Source: Bugula neritina (Eukaryota > Bryozoa > Gymnolaemata > Cheilostomatida > Bugulidae). From it: a DNA stretch of 64,000 nt. A model generated the notes under the pieces. That model did no database searches. It saw nothing but the letters and a program-made list of their open reading frames with translations, and was not told the origin of the DNA. Shown piece after piece: positions 1 to 10,841 of the stretch. The DNA is taken from NCBI GenBank assembly GCA_964035545.1, contig OZ037768.1, forward strand, positions 8,733,241 to 8,797,240. Reading direction: 5' to 3'. Both the position numbers and the translations under genes were made by a program. How positions within the stretch are numbered: the first letter of the stretch is position 1; each line of letters begins with the position of its first letter.

Positions 1-87
1 ATCTTGACACAAAACCTGACATGCAGTTTTAACAATTATAACTTTAGAGCAAACAAGTGCAAGCTCAATTACTGTATTTTGTTGTAG

Positions 88-2376
88 GAAGCCGGCCAGT
101 CATCGAATAGCTTTGAAGACTCGAATGAGCTGCCGAATAAAATCGAACAGCAACTCAGATGCTGGAAAATTTTTGCTATTGTTTTTATTGTTTTATCAGC
201 TTTATTGTTATTGGCTGTTTTATTAGTTGTCTTTATCAAAACACCGCTGCAAAGTCAAGGACTCTTTTCGGGTTTAACCCCTCAGGAAGCTGACCAAATT
301 ATAAAGTTTATGTTGAATCAAAAAGAACTTAAACTGAAACGGTCATTTAAAGCACAACTTGATGACAATTATATTTACTCAATTGATGATGAGCTTCCTC
401 CCAAATCAGAGGTGCTGCAATGGCTAGATGGCAGTAATCAGACAACCCCAGAACGTAGAGCAAGAGTGCTTCTTTTTATGGGAGAAACTCAAACTATTGA
501 GGAATACATAGTATCACCAGTTCCCAATCCTCAAATCAAAACAAAACGACCCAATGAAAAGCTTACTTGGAAAGCACGGCCTCTTTGTGAAGTGGTAGAG
601 CTTCAGATATTAAGGACATTTATTATTGATCAACTTGAAACGATATCGGATATATATTTTGACAGTTTTTCTAATGGGTGCACCCAAATTTCAGATTGCT
701 TTTATATGAATACTGCCCCGAGAGCTGTCATTGGCTCGCCAGATCGCTTTATTTTAGTATGGCTTTTTATTGACCCTTCTATAATAAGTGACTACTATCT
801 TTATTCTCTTCCCTTTTACTTAATAATAAAAACTCCTGCCAAAAGCGTTAATTTTGAGATTGAAGAGATTTATTACAACGGAATAAAATTTGATTCTCTA
901 AACCAATTAAAAAATGAATATTCAGTAAATCAGAGTATTCGCTATCAAGTTCCTGACTGGCGTAGTCAAAGCAATAGTTATGGTTCTCCCGAAAGAATTT
1001 TCTTAGAAGACACTATTGATCAACATCGGAGACCACCTTTACAGGTTCAGCCTGACTGCTCTAGAGTTGAAGTTACTGGTTCAGCTGTGAAATGGCTGGG
1101 TTGGTCCTTTAATATCCACTCTCATATTTTGTCAGGTGTGCAATTGTTTGATGTTCGATATAAAAGTGAAAAAATTGCCTATGAACTAAGCATGCAAGAC
1201 ACGTTTGTTTTATATTCGGGTGGACCACCAGATGATTATTTCAAAAACTTTTTTGATAATGGCTATAGCATTGGGAGACTTACCACACCACTTGTTAGAG
1301 GAGTTGATTGCCCTATTGATGCTTTTTATATAAATAGCAATACCTACCAAGCTGGTAGTGACTATGCTACTTATCACACAGATTCAATATGTGTGTTTGA
1401 ACATAGAAATTCTGTGCCACTGCACAGACATTATTCCTCTTTATTCGGAAATTTTCGATACGGGTTTAGCATGCCTGACTCTGTACTCATTGTTCGACAA
1501 ATCATTACCGTTTGGAACTATGATTATATTTTCGACTATGTATTTCACCAAAGTGGCTTGATAGAACTAAAAGTTTCATCCACTGGCTATGTAGCTGTTA
1601 CTAATTATCTTGATGGCTCTACTATCAAACATGGTTACATAATTAATGATCACTGGATGGCTACTGCTAATTTACATCAACATATATTTAATTTCAAACT
1701 GGACCTTGATATTAAGGGAACAAAAAACAACTTTAAAACTATAAACTTGAAATCAGAAGAGTTTCCAGCAAATAACTTTTCTGGAGGCAACCCTTGGCCA
1801 CAAATGGTAATGGAAGAGTTTCTGGTTAAGAATGAGCATGATGCTGCTATCCGCTACAGTTTTGACAAACCAAAGTTCTATGTAGTGTATGATAACACAC
1901 TTAATCGATCTGGATATAGGATTCTTTCTAATCATTTTCATAATACTGCTTTGCCAGACTCTTCACCATTGCTTATGGGTGGGGCATCGTGGGTTAAATA
2001 TCAACTTGCAGTCACCAAATTTAAAGAAAGCGAAAGAACCACCATTTCTGAATTTGTTCAAGGAGATCCATTCAATCCAGCAGTAAAATTTGATGATTTC
2101 ATTGCTGACAATGACACATTGGAAAGTGAAGATCTTGTTGCCTGGGTTACTGTTGGGTTACACCATATACCAACGTATGAAGATCTTCCAGTTACTACTA
2201 CTCCTGGGAAAACATTATCAGTAATTTTGGCTCCTTTTAATTTCTTCGAGAAAGATCCTGCAATACATTCCAGAGATGCTGCTGTGTTTTTTCACGAACT
2301 CACAAATATTACTGATAGCTACCTGCATCTCGATAACACTTGCACAGTTCCTAATGAAAAGCCTTCGGTTTATTAA
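88..2376 (+). CDS. Copper amine oxidase, membrane-anchored (copy 1, 5' end outside window)
   Basis: Oxidises primary amines to aldehydes, releasing H2O2 and ammonia, at the cell surface (AOC/VAP-1-like family). The last coding exon runs from a tttgttgtag acceptor (exon starts at 88, phase 0) to TAA at 2374-2376 and gives 762 residues; the initiator exon lies before base 1. A short hydrophilic cytoplasmic part containing QLRCWKI precedes one hydrophobic segment (about 170-240), making a type II membrane protein. Catalytic features are intact: the Tyr of NYDY at 1519-1521 (precursor of topaquinone), copper ligands HxH at 1675-1683 and the His before IP at 2164-2166, and the catalytic Asp at 1255-1257. 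The whole ectodomain is collinear with the next gene, so this is a tandem duplicate, but its stalk after the membrane segment is about 40 residues shorter. Substrate cannot be inferred. A TTG at 205 is only an internal Leu codon, not the start. Confidence 0.93.
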   Translation, partial: EAGQSSNSFEDSNELPNKIEQQLRCWKIFAIVFIVLSALLLLAVLLVVFIKTPLQSQGLFSGLTPQEADQIIKFMLNQKELKLKRSFKAQLDDNYIYSIDDELPPKSEVLQWLDGSNQTTPERRARVLLFMGETQTIEEYIVSPVPNPQIKTKRPNEKLTWKARPLCEVVELQILRTFIIDQLETISDIYFDSFSNGCTQISDCFYMNTAPRAVIGSPDRFILVWLFIDPSIISDYYLYSLPFYLIIKTPAKSVNFEIEEIYYNGIKFDSLNQLKNEYSVNQSIRYQVPDWRSQSNSYGSPERIFLEDTIDQHRRPPLQVQPDCSRVEVTGSAVKWLGWSFNIHSHILSGVQLFDVRYKSEKIAYELSMQDTFVLYSGGPPDDYFKNFFDNGYSIGRLTTPLVRGVDCPIDAFYINSNTYQAGSDYATYHTDSICVFEHRNSVPLHRHYSSLFGNFRYGFSMPDSVLIVRQIITVWNYDYIFDYVFHQSGLIELKVSSTGYVAVTNYLDGSTIKHGYIINDHWMATANLHQHIFNFKLDLDIKGTKNNFKTINLKSEEFPANNFSGGNPWPQMVMEEFLVKNEHDAAIRYSFDKPKFYVVYDNTLNRSGYRILSNHFHNTALPDSSPLLMGGASWVKYQLAVTKFKESERTTISEFVQGDPFNPAVKFDDFIADNDTLESEDLVAWVTVGLHHIPTYEDLPVTTTPGKTLSVILAPFNFFEKDPAIHSRDAAVFFHELTNITDSYLHLDNTCTVPNEKPSVY

Positions 2377-2402
2377 TTATCTTATGTGATGTAACTGCAT
2401 AT

Positions 2403-2408
2403 AATAAA
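2403..2408 (+). terminator. Poly(A) signal AATAAA, amine oxidase copy 1
   Basis: AATAAA lies 27 bases after the stop codon. This would give a very short 3' UTR. It is the only canonical hexamer close to the stop. Confidence 0.4.
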
Positions 2409-3180
2409 AGGAAAGGGAAGATTTAATAACATTTTTCAAAATAACTTTTTAGGTAGCTCTATTTACTGCTGGCATCTTAATGTTTATTTACTTTCTTTCA
2501 TGTTGAAGTAAAATTAGTTACTATCTATAATCGCTGACCTTTTTGATAATTTTAAGATTTTTTTAAAATACTTTCATGTTTATGTATTGCCATTTTACAT
2601 AGGTTTTAGTTAATCGAGTTTTACAGTATGGGAGCTGTTGTTTACCATATTGTTCTAATTCTAATTCCATAATATTTATACTAAAATGTCCTGTAAATTA
2701 TTCAATAATAAAGATAAAAGCTTTATATACACACTTTTGGCTTTGATAAATTTGTTTCGAGCTCTTGCCAAACAGCACACTTGATATCATTGTATCCAAG
2801 TTATTTGAAAATGACAAAATTATATGAGTTTTATTCCTAATAATAAATCTAAGAAAGTGCAAGCCTCCTGTGGTTAGCATACAACTCTATACCTTTTTGC
2901 AATTTAAAATAACCAATCTAACAAATATGAAATGAGGTTATAACCAAAATTGAATAAAAACTCTTGCTGGTATAATTTATGCAATACTGTAATGGCCATG
3001 GCATACATCATGCTACCCCCTCCCATTATCGCAACATGGACCATAGTCTACTCAACTAACTGTACTGCAAGTACACTAGCTAGCTACACATTTCTATTTT
3101 TAACTATGACACTACACATGCAATGCAAGGCTACACTCTTCAGATTCCTGCTAGGCAAAAGGGCGGCCTTTGCTGCAGTG
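2409..3180. other. Intergenic sequence between the amine oxidase genes, no gene seen
   Basis: AT-rich sequence. An open frame at 2950-3321 (+) begins at a non-ATG codon, has no recognisable domain and no partner exon; I do not call it a gene. Confidence 0.4.
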
Positions 3181-3210
3181 CCAATCAGGATTAAGCTCCC
3201 TTATATAAGC
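3181..3210 (+). promoter_or_regulatory. Possible core promoter (CCAAT plus TATATAAG)
   Basis: CCAATCAGG at 3181 is followed by TATATAAG at about 3202 in a locally GC-richer patch upstream of amine oxidase copy 2. The two boxes sit closer together than usual, so this may be chance. It could serve a distal 5' UTR exon of copy 2. Confidence 0.2.
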
Positions 3211-3877
3211 AGGACAGTTCATGTGCCCAGTGACGTTTTAGCTAGTATTACTACTCATGCATGGTTCTTATGTTTTACTACTGTTTTATCTGATATTTTT
3301 TCTCAAATGCCACATCTGTAAATATAGATTATCATTCTCGAAATACTCACAGTCCTCTCTCTTGATAAATACATAGAGTTATGTTCTAGCTTCTCATACA
3401 CGCACATACCCACACACAGTAGTTAATAAAACTACAATAAGTATGTATCTATAAAATAGTTGTTCAACATATTTTTGTATCTAAATGTTCCATGTTGGGA
3501 AGGGAATTTGTTAAATATTGGCAAAACTATGCATGGACATTCAAATTCAGCATATGTCTATTGAAAATTTCCAGTTTTTTGTGACTAAACTATGCTATTG
3601 CAGAAACTGCTCTATTTTTTGCACTTTAACCACCTTCTCATTAATCTATGTCTTATCAACATAGATCTGATATTAGTCAGTACTCATCCAACCATCTTGC
3701 CTCAGTATGTGATTATCTATCTTTTAAATGACCTTTGGCTCAACGCTCTATGTGAGCTCATTCATGTTATCACATACAATTATTTTATATATGTGACTGC
3801 TGGAAAATGATAAAGCTGGTCACTATGAACTTCTATGTATTCTTCACGCATAAAAAAATGCTCATGCAAGTTTATGT

Positions 3878-4000
3878 AAAGGGTTTTTGTTTAAATGAGG
3901 CACAGGAGCAATTATGACTGGATGCTCTTCCTAACATCACCGATGGCCTTCGTTCAGGCTGAAACCCGTGACCTCTAACCCCTAGGGCTGCTCCCTATGA
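3878..4000 (-). mobile_element. tRNA-derived SINE fragment (minus strand)
   Basis: Read on the minus strand it starts GGAGCAGCCCTAGGGGTTAG (A-box-like), then a B-box-like CACGGGTTTCAGCC, then a body with TTAGGAAGAGCATCCAG, a segment type shared by many metazoan SINEs, and an A-rich end. The head matches the SINE at 20,402 apart from a deletion of roughly 28 bases between the two boxes. I found no target-site duplication, which fits an older copy. Confidence 0.55.
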
Positions 4001-4972
4001 ATGCTTAAAGCATGTCTAATAATAAAACAACTGTCTCCTGACTCGTTCATTGACAAACCTAGGCTACTCATTATGTGTTCATTGAGCTCACATGGTAGTC
4101 CATTACTGAATATACTTTGGCTGGTGTACTGCTATAAAAGTATCAATTTCTTGAATAAGAAATGTTTCATCTCTTTGTGCAACCAGAACCACCAAAGTGA
4201 ACTTCACTTATTTGATCTGTCTCATATTCATCAAACTGCATGATTTACTGAGTACAACAGTTGCTTTTTGTCAAAATTGCATTCCGTAGTGAATATTGTA
4301 TATATAATCACACTGCTTTAGCATGCTAGCCTGGGAGTTTTATATAATATATTTACATAGTGTGTGGACTTATACCTTATAAATACAGCACTTGAAATCA
4401 AATACATATTTGCTGTAAATGACACAGCAATCTGATTTCTAGAAAATGTTTTTATTGTTTCAAGTAGTACATTATATGTAAGGTTTCTAATCAAGACTCC
4501 ATTTATTATCAACTGTGCTGCAAGCCACGTTGGTGCATTTATCTACTGTAATCTGGCGTTGGTTAAAATTTTAACATGACTCATAGAAAGAGCATTCCTC
4601 AAAACTTGTTATCTATAAATCATAAAACCAGTTATAAGGAAAAATATTTTATAGCGGCTGATCAAACTTGTGTGTTTATGAATTTATCTATTCTAAAAGT
4701 GCAACAACCTATGAAGTAGGCCTATTACAAAAATCATTACACTTCAATCACTAAAGAGCCAGTATAAGTGTATTCTTAGAACAGGATTAGCCTTATTTTG
4801 TTACTAATACTTGAGGCCTGTATAGTCGTCTTTTCTATTGCTTAGACAGTTATGCAGATGTTCATTTCGTTTCCTTGGCTGTTTTGCTGACATCAGCGTA
4901 ATTTCTTTTCATTGAATTAATACTTGCTGTTGCTAGTCAACCCAACCTAATTCTTTGAATTAATTGCTGTAG

Positions 4973-5070
4973 ATTCTAGAGCCACTACTTTTGTTACCAA
5001 CACAATGGCCACTGAAGATTATGGCTTACTCTACCATTACTCTTAACATTGAGTGTTCATGGAAAAGCTG
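4973..5070 (+). other. Candidate non-coding 5' exon (amine oxidase copy 2)
   Basis: Bounded by attgctgtag and ctg/gtaagtattt splice-like signals. It holds an ATG opening a 13-codon frame (4,984-5,045 region) that ends before the donor, so it would act as a uORF if transcribed. Only splice-site appearance supports it. Confidence 0.22.
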
Positions 5071-6315
5071 GTAAGTATTTACAAGTGATTGGAAGTTTAT
5101 GTTTATGTACATTGTTTCTGCTGCTCTGTTTCAATATTTAGTTGTTGGTATATAAGATTGTGTAAATACATGAAGTGCATCTCACTGTACATGGAGGACG
5201 TTAGAAGATGCTGTAACTTGTAAGATACTATAAAACTGTAATACTGCTGAGTTTTATAGGTATACTCTACTATTAATTTTCACTTGGGAATCAAACTACA
5301 ATTAAAATTTATATTTACATTTCGAAACTCTAAAACCTAATTGCAAGATGAAGTTTGGCAGAGCAAGCGTTAGCAAAATATGGAATACTGTCCAAACTCA
5401 TAATCATACTGCCGCCTTAGTTTTCCAATATGAAACTCAAGTCATATTTATTTTCTCATTAAAAGTTAAGGAGCCAAGCCAGTATAGAATTTACCCGGAA
5501 GCCTAGCTGTATGACACTGTTATGTTTTTGTTGCTATTTTTAGGGTGGTTGGCAGCAACTGCTAGTGCTAACCTTTAAATGAACTGGCATATGTATATGT
5601 ATATAATTTTGTAAAAGCAACTGCTATTCTCCAGTAGTTTGAGGTCCAAGTACATATTAGATAGCCTATGGTGATAAATTCTCTACTAAAGTTTAACACA
5701 GGCTACTTGTCCATACTATTAAGGTTTATTGCATAATATATATTAGACTAACAAATGCCCTACTACCTAGTTACATTATTATTAGCAATAAATGTATTCA
5801 TCTGTATGTTCGTATGGTTCTATAATATCATATACCTAGTTATGAAAATGATAATGCTATTATAATATTATAATCATTCATACACGAGTAAATACAATGG
5901 CTTGTAATATAATATGGGGTATTGTTAAATGTGCAAAGGGGAGTGTAGCCACAGCGCATCTAACTGCAAGATAAGCAGTATAAAAGCATATCACACTATA
6001 TTGAAGCTTGTTTATGCGTAGTAATGTTTATGTCACATTGAAGGCTTTCAACGCTACTATCTCACTGGTAACTTGCAAGCTGTTGCATTGGTGCTAAGCC
6101 CTGTGCCCTAGTTTTTATTTATTGGGGGCCTTTCCCTAATTACCCTGATCATAACGATAAATTTTTTCTTTACCTTCATATGCAGGCATCTGCTAGATAA
6201 CCTGGAGCTTTAAAACCTTTTGTAAATATAGTTATCTAAGTTTAGCTCTCAATGTTTGTTTGATAAGTGCTAGCCATACTCTAATAACCTTATCTCTAGT
6301 TGTTTTGTTCTTCAG

Positions 6316-6355
6316 TCGTGAAGTGAGACCTAGAGCAGGAGCAGGCACAGAACAG
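6316..6355 (+). other. Candidate 40-nt non-coding 5' exon (amine oxidase copy 2)
   Basis: A strong pyrimidine-rich acceptor (ttgttttgttcttcag) precedes a purine-rich 40-base stretch ending in aacag/gtaact. It lies 500 bases before the ATG exon of copy 2. It contains no ATG, so it would be untranslated. Confidence 0.3.
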
Positions 6356-6853
6356 GTAACTTTTTTATTTTCAAGCAGGGCATAAAAAGATCAGTATTTC
6401 GTTACCCTATCTTGGCTCTGCCTATTAGGCACAAAAGTGAAAATTTATGCTCATGTATGATGTCTAACCTTTAGTTTAGCATATTTCATTTCTTAGACAG
6501 TTGCTCACGCTGCAAGCCTTTGTTGTAACTGCTATTACATCAGCTTAACCTACCTTAGCTATAGAATAAATGTTGACTTAAGTTATTCAAATGAGAGAAG
6601 AATTAGGAGTACTGAATTGCAGCGTGTAGAGTTTCAGGGTACTTATTAAGCACTACCTGTTTAAAAGTTGTGGGTTTTTGTTAACTTCCTTTGCTACCAG
6701 CAATTTTTCATTCACTCAATCTGCTTAAAGGTTTTTCTCAAGTAATTCCACAAATATCTTCAATAGTTTTATTGGGCAGACTTTAGGATGGCTGTAACTT
6801 TATATTGTTGTAATTTCAGAACTTAACTGTCAATAGTCAACAGGTACTCCATC

Positions 6854-9510
6854 ATGTCTTCTGAGAAATATGTGGATGACCCGGGTCAGGAGTCTCATCC
6901 TATGAGTGAGAAAGCTGAGGTTAGTTTCTAAGCTTTTGCTGCTTTTAGTGTTACAGAACTTTTACTTTATATTTTCTCATTTTGGATTTTTTAAACTAAA
7001 CTTTGGATAGTCTTGAGTGGTCTACCACGTATTTATATTATTGAAAAAATGTTTAACAATATGTTTTTCTTTATATAAATGAGAAAATATGACAATTATA
7101 CTTTTAGGGTAGAGAAACGTCAATCTATAGAAATAATGAATCGTCTCAGAAACGAGCCAGACAACTGAGATGTTGGAAGATTACCACCATAATATTCATT
7201 GTAATTTCTATTATATTACTAGTGTCTGTGATTGTCTTGGCCACAGTATTCAAGGGTGGTAGTGCTAGCGTAGCAAATCCTAGCACAGGTGCTGTTAGAG
7301 TAGATCCAAATGCAGATAAAATGAAAAGAGCATGCGCTAGTAGTAGAAAAATTACCGATCAAAAGTTACTGCAAAGTGAAAAACTGTTTGGTGGTATTAC
7401 TCCTGATGAGTCTAGCGCAGTCATTGAGTATATGCTACAGCAAAGCTCATTACGGTTGAAGAGGTCCAATATGTCTAAACTTGATGATAACTATATCTTT
7501 TCAATTGAAGACGTTCTGCCATCTAAATCAGATGTCCTCAAATGGTTGGATGGAACAACTCAACTTGTCCCAGAAAGAAAAGCAAGAGTAGTGCTGTTCA
7601 TGGGAGAAACTCGCACCATTAGAGAGTACTTGGTTTCACCAGTGCCCAATCCCCAACGACATGAAGAGTTGCTTGCTAACAAATTATCCTGGCAAGCTCG
7701 GCCAGTGTGTAATACCGTCGAACACCCCTTGGTGTCAAAGTATATTGTTGAACAACTTGAGGCAATTGCAGATGTTTTTCTACCTAGCTTCGCCAAAGAT
7801 TGTTCAAAAGTAGCAGACTGTGTTTACATGAATGTGGCTCCAAGAGCAGCCATAGATTCTACTGACCGTCATGTCATAGCTTGGTTTTTTATTTCTCCTT
7901 TTAAAATGATCGATTATTATTTGTATGCACTTCCATTTTATATCGTTATTAGAACTCCATCCAACAGCGTCAACTTTGAAATAGCAAAAGTGTATTATAA
8001 TGGTCGTACATTTAATTCACTCGCTGATTTAAAAGATGAGTATCATAAAAACTCTAACATACGTTACAAACATCCTAATCTAGATGCTAAGGGTTTGGGA
8101 TTCGGTTCACCTCAGCGTGTGTTGCTAGACGATACCATTGACCAGAAGCGGAGGCCTCCTGTTCAGTATCATCCGGACGGTCCCAGAATGGCGGTCAGCG
8201 GTTCAGCTGTAGAATGGCTTGGGTGGTCATTTAACATTCACCCTCGTACTGTGACCGGTATACAGCTATTCAATGTTCAGTATAAAAAGGAGAGAATTGC
8301 TTATGAATTAAGTATGCAAGATATTTTGGTTCTTTACTCTGGCGGTGCTCCTGATGATTACTTTAAAAGTTATTTTGATAATGGGTGGAGTATTGGTGCT
8401 GCGAGCACACCACTAGTGAGAGGTGTTGATTGTCCACAAGATGCTGTTTACATGAATAGTAACACTTACAGTGTCGGCGAAGACCAAGGTGTTTCAATAA
8501 ACGACTCAATATGCATATTTGAACATCGAAACTCTATTCCATTACACAGACATTACTCTTCTTCTTTCCTTGATGGCTCATATCGATATGCATTTAGTAT
8601 GCCTGACTCTGTGCTTATTGTTAGACAAATACTTACTCTGTGGAACTACGATTATATTTTTGATTATGAGTTTCATCAAAATGGTGCAATAGAGCTGAAA
8701 GTTTCTTCCACCGGATATGTAGCAGTTACCACTAACTTAGATGGGTCTACTATTAGTCACGGCTATGTCATAAATGATGGCTGGAAAGCTACAGCAAATT
8801 TGCATCAACACATTTTTAATTTCCGTCTTGATCTTGATATTGATGGAATCAACAATAATTTCAAAACAATTGATATTTCAAAGACAACACCAACAAAGCA
8901 TGACTTTTCTGGAGCTAAAACCTGGTCACAGATAATTATGCAGGAATCAGTGATTGACAATGAGCAAGATGCTGCTATTCGTTATGACTTTTCTCGTCCT
9001 AAACTTTATGTTATGTATGATGACAAAACGTCTAAACAGCGTGGATATAGAATTCAGAGCAACAACTTTCATAATCCTGTTTTGTCAGACTCATCACCAT
9101 TGCTGGCAGGCGGAGCTTCATGGACCAAATACCAACTTGCCGTTACCAAGTTTAATGAAAGTGAAACAACCACAGCGTCAGCATTTGTACAAGGTGATCC
9201 ATTTAACCCAGCAATCAATTTTGACGATTTTATAGAAAACAATGACAAGTTAACAAACGAGGATCTTGTTGCGTGGGTTACTGTTGGTTTGCATCACATA
9301 CCAACATATGAAGACTTGCCAGTAACCACTACTCCTGGTAAAACGCTGTCTGTAGTTTTGGCACCATTCAACTACTTTGAACGAGACCCTGCAATACATT
9401 CCAGAGATGCTGCTGTGTTTTGGCATGAAGTGATACAAAAGCCTGATGGTATTCTTTACCGAAATGATACTTGCTTAGTGCCCAATGTCAAGCCTTCAGT
9501 CTACCCATAA
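6854..9510 (+). CDS. Copper amine oxidase, membrane-anchored (copy 2, complete)
   Basis: Extracellular primary-amine oxidase of the AOC family. Two coding exons, 6854-6919 and 7108-9510, join in phase 0 and give 822 residues. The ATG at 6854 is the first in its exon, which has an acceptor at about 6819 and so carries 5' UTR. Residues 1-44 are cytoplasmic and end in QLRCWKI, followed by one membrane segment (about 46-70), a stalk rich in Ser/Thr and Lys, and the oxidase domain. Key residues: Tyr536 in NYDY (topaquinone precursor), Asp446 (catalytic base), copper ligands His588, His590 and His752. All are conserved, so the enzyme should be active. It differs from copy 1 mainly by about 40 extra residues right after the membrane segment. 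The length slightly exceeds vertebrate AOC3 (763 residues) because of this stalk and the N-terminal tail. Confidence 0.96.
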
Positions 9511-9732
9511 GGTCTTGTCTGTGAATCTACCAAGTCCTCCTGTGTTGTAATATGATTCATGTTATTTCTAAACTGATTTGTAGCCAACTTTTACTAGCCA
9601 ATTTGTTTTCCTTTTTGATTATAGTCACACTGAATGTAAATTAGATAATCAATTATAACATTTCATTAACTTTTTTTATAACCTATATACTATGCATATG
9701 ATTATATTTTTGATTCTGTAATAATTTGATAC

Positions 9733-9738
9733 AATAAA
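9733..9738 (+). terminator. Poly(A) signal AATAAA, amine oxidase copy 2
   Basis: Canonical hexamer about 220 bases after the stop, followed by a T-rich stretch, a normal 3' UTR length. Confidence 0.6.
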
Positions 9739-10841
9739 GCTGCTACTTTTAAAATTTTACTGAATGTGTTATGCCCTGAGATCTACATTTCAAGTGTGCA
9801 ATGCATGACCTTTTCTATGTTAGGTCAACTTTTGAATAACACATGCTGCATACTGTGACATAGTCTCTTTCTAGGGTTGAATGTCGGTTACTTAGTCTTG
9901 AACCTGATGGCCTTGCTGCTGTGCAATTAGCCCTTTTTTCTTTGTGGTAAAAGACATGCTTATTACTTTATATTTTAATCATTTTGTTCTATTTGTAATA
10001 ATTACATGCATAATAATAAATTTAAACAAGCAACCAATCACCAGCACTATAAAATCAGGGAACTTGAGTTTTTCTACTGCAGCAAAAATAAAAATACACA
10101 TTTATAGTGAAACATAAATATTCTAAAAGTTAAGCTTCAGATGTCAGGTAAAGGCTGTTGGTGAGAATGGCTTATAGCATAAACACCTTACTCAAGTTTC
10201 TACAAGCAAAGTTTGCTATTCTAAACATAACCCAGGGGTTACAAGCAGATGTAACTCGTTCTTTGCTTGCTTTGCTTTAGTCTGTAGTTGAGGGCAGAAC
10301 AATTATTTAATGTTAGGACAACATGATAAAACTGATAAACAAAGCGCACATAAAAGGTTAGTTTTCCTTCTATTACAAAGCAAAAAATTTTCAACTATGA
10401 CCTCAGTTCAAAATTATCTACAATGGCCTACTTGGCTTACAGCCTTCATGATACTTCCTGTATGATGGGGTTAGCAGCTGTTGATTCTTTTCTTATCTAC
10501 TGCTGCTGGGTATAGCATAACATGCTATCTCACTCTTTGCAGTGGTGGAACAAGCTAATAATCCAACTTCACGTTACTATTTTTTTTCAAATATTTAAAA
10601 CATTGTGTTGGTAAAACTAAAACTTAGATCTACTGGCCAATAATTTAAATCCTTTTACCACAATTTATAATGTTATCTTTAAATTTAAAAAGTTATGCCT
10701 AAATTCTAGAATCAATATAAACTTTTTGTTCTTATAAACTACCCCTAACAATTCACCTCTGTCTTGTTAGGCCTGTTATTAATATTTTATGTAAATATGT
10801 TCAGCAGTTTGACATACTCTGGTGCTGCATAGCTTACAAGC
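9739..10841. other. Intergenic, nothing recognised
   Basis: AT-rich sequence between the oxidase 3' end and the phospholipase start. No coding exon, RNA gene or clear TATA box seen. Confidence 0.4.

Noticed and set aside
205..207. TTG as the start of amine oxidase copy 1
   Set aside because: It lies inside the membrane segment. The frame stays open back to a splice acceptor at 87, and the paralogue has its ATG in an upstream exon.
2950..3321. 123-codon open frame (+)
   Set aside because: No ATG at its start, no domain, odd composition and no splice partners.
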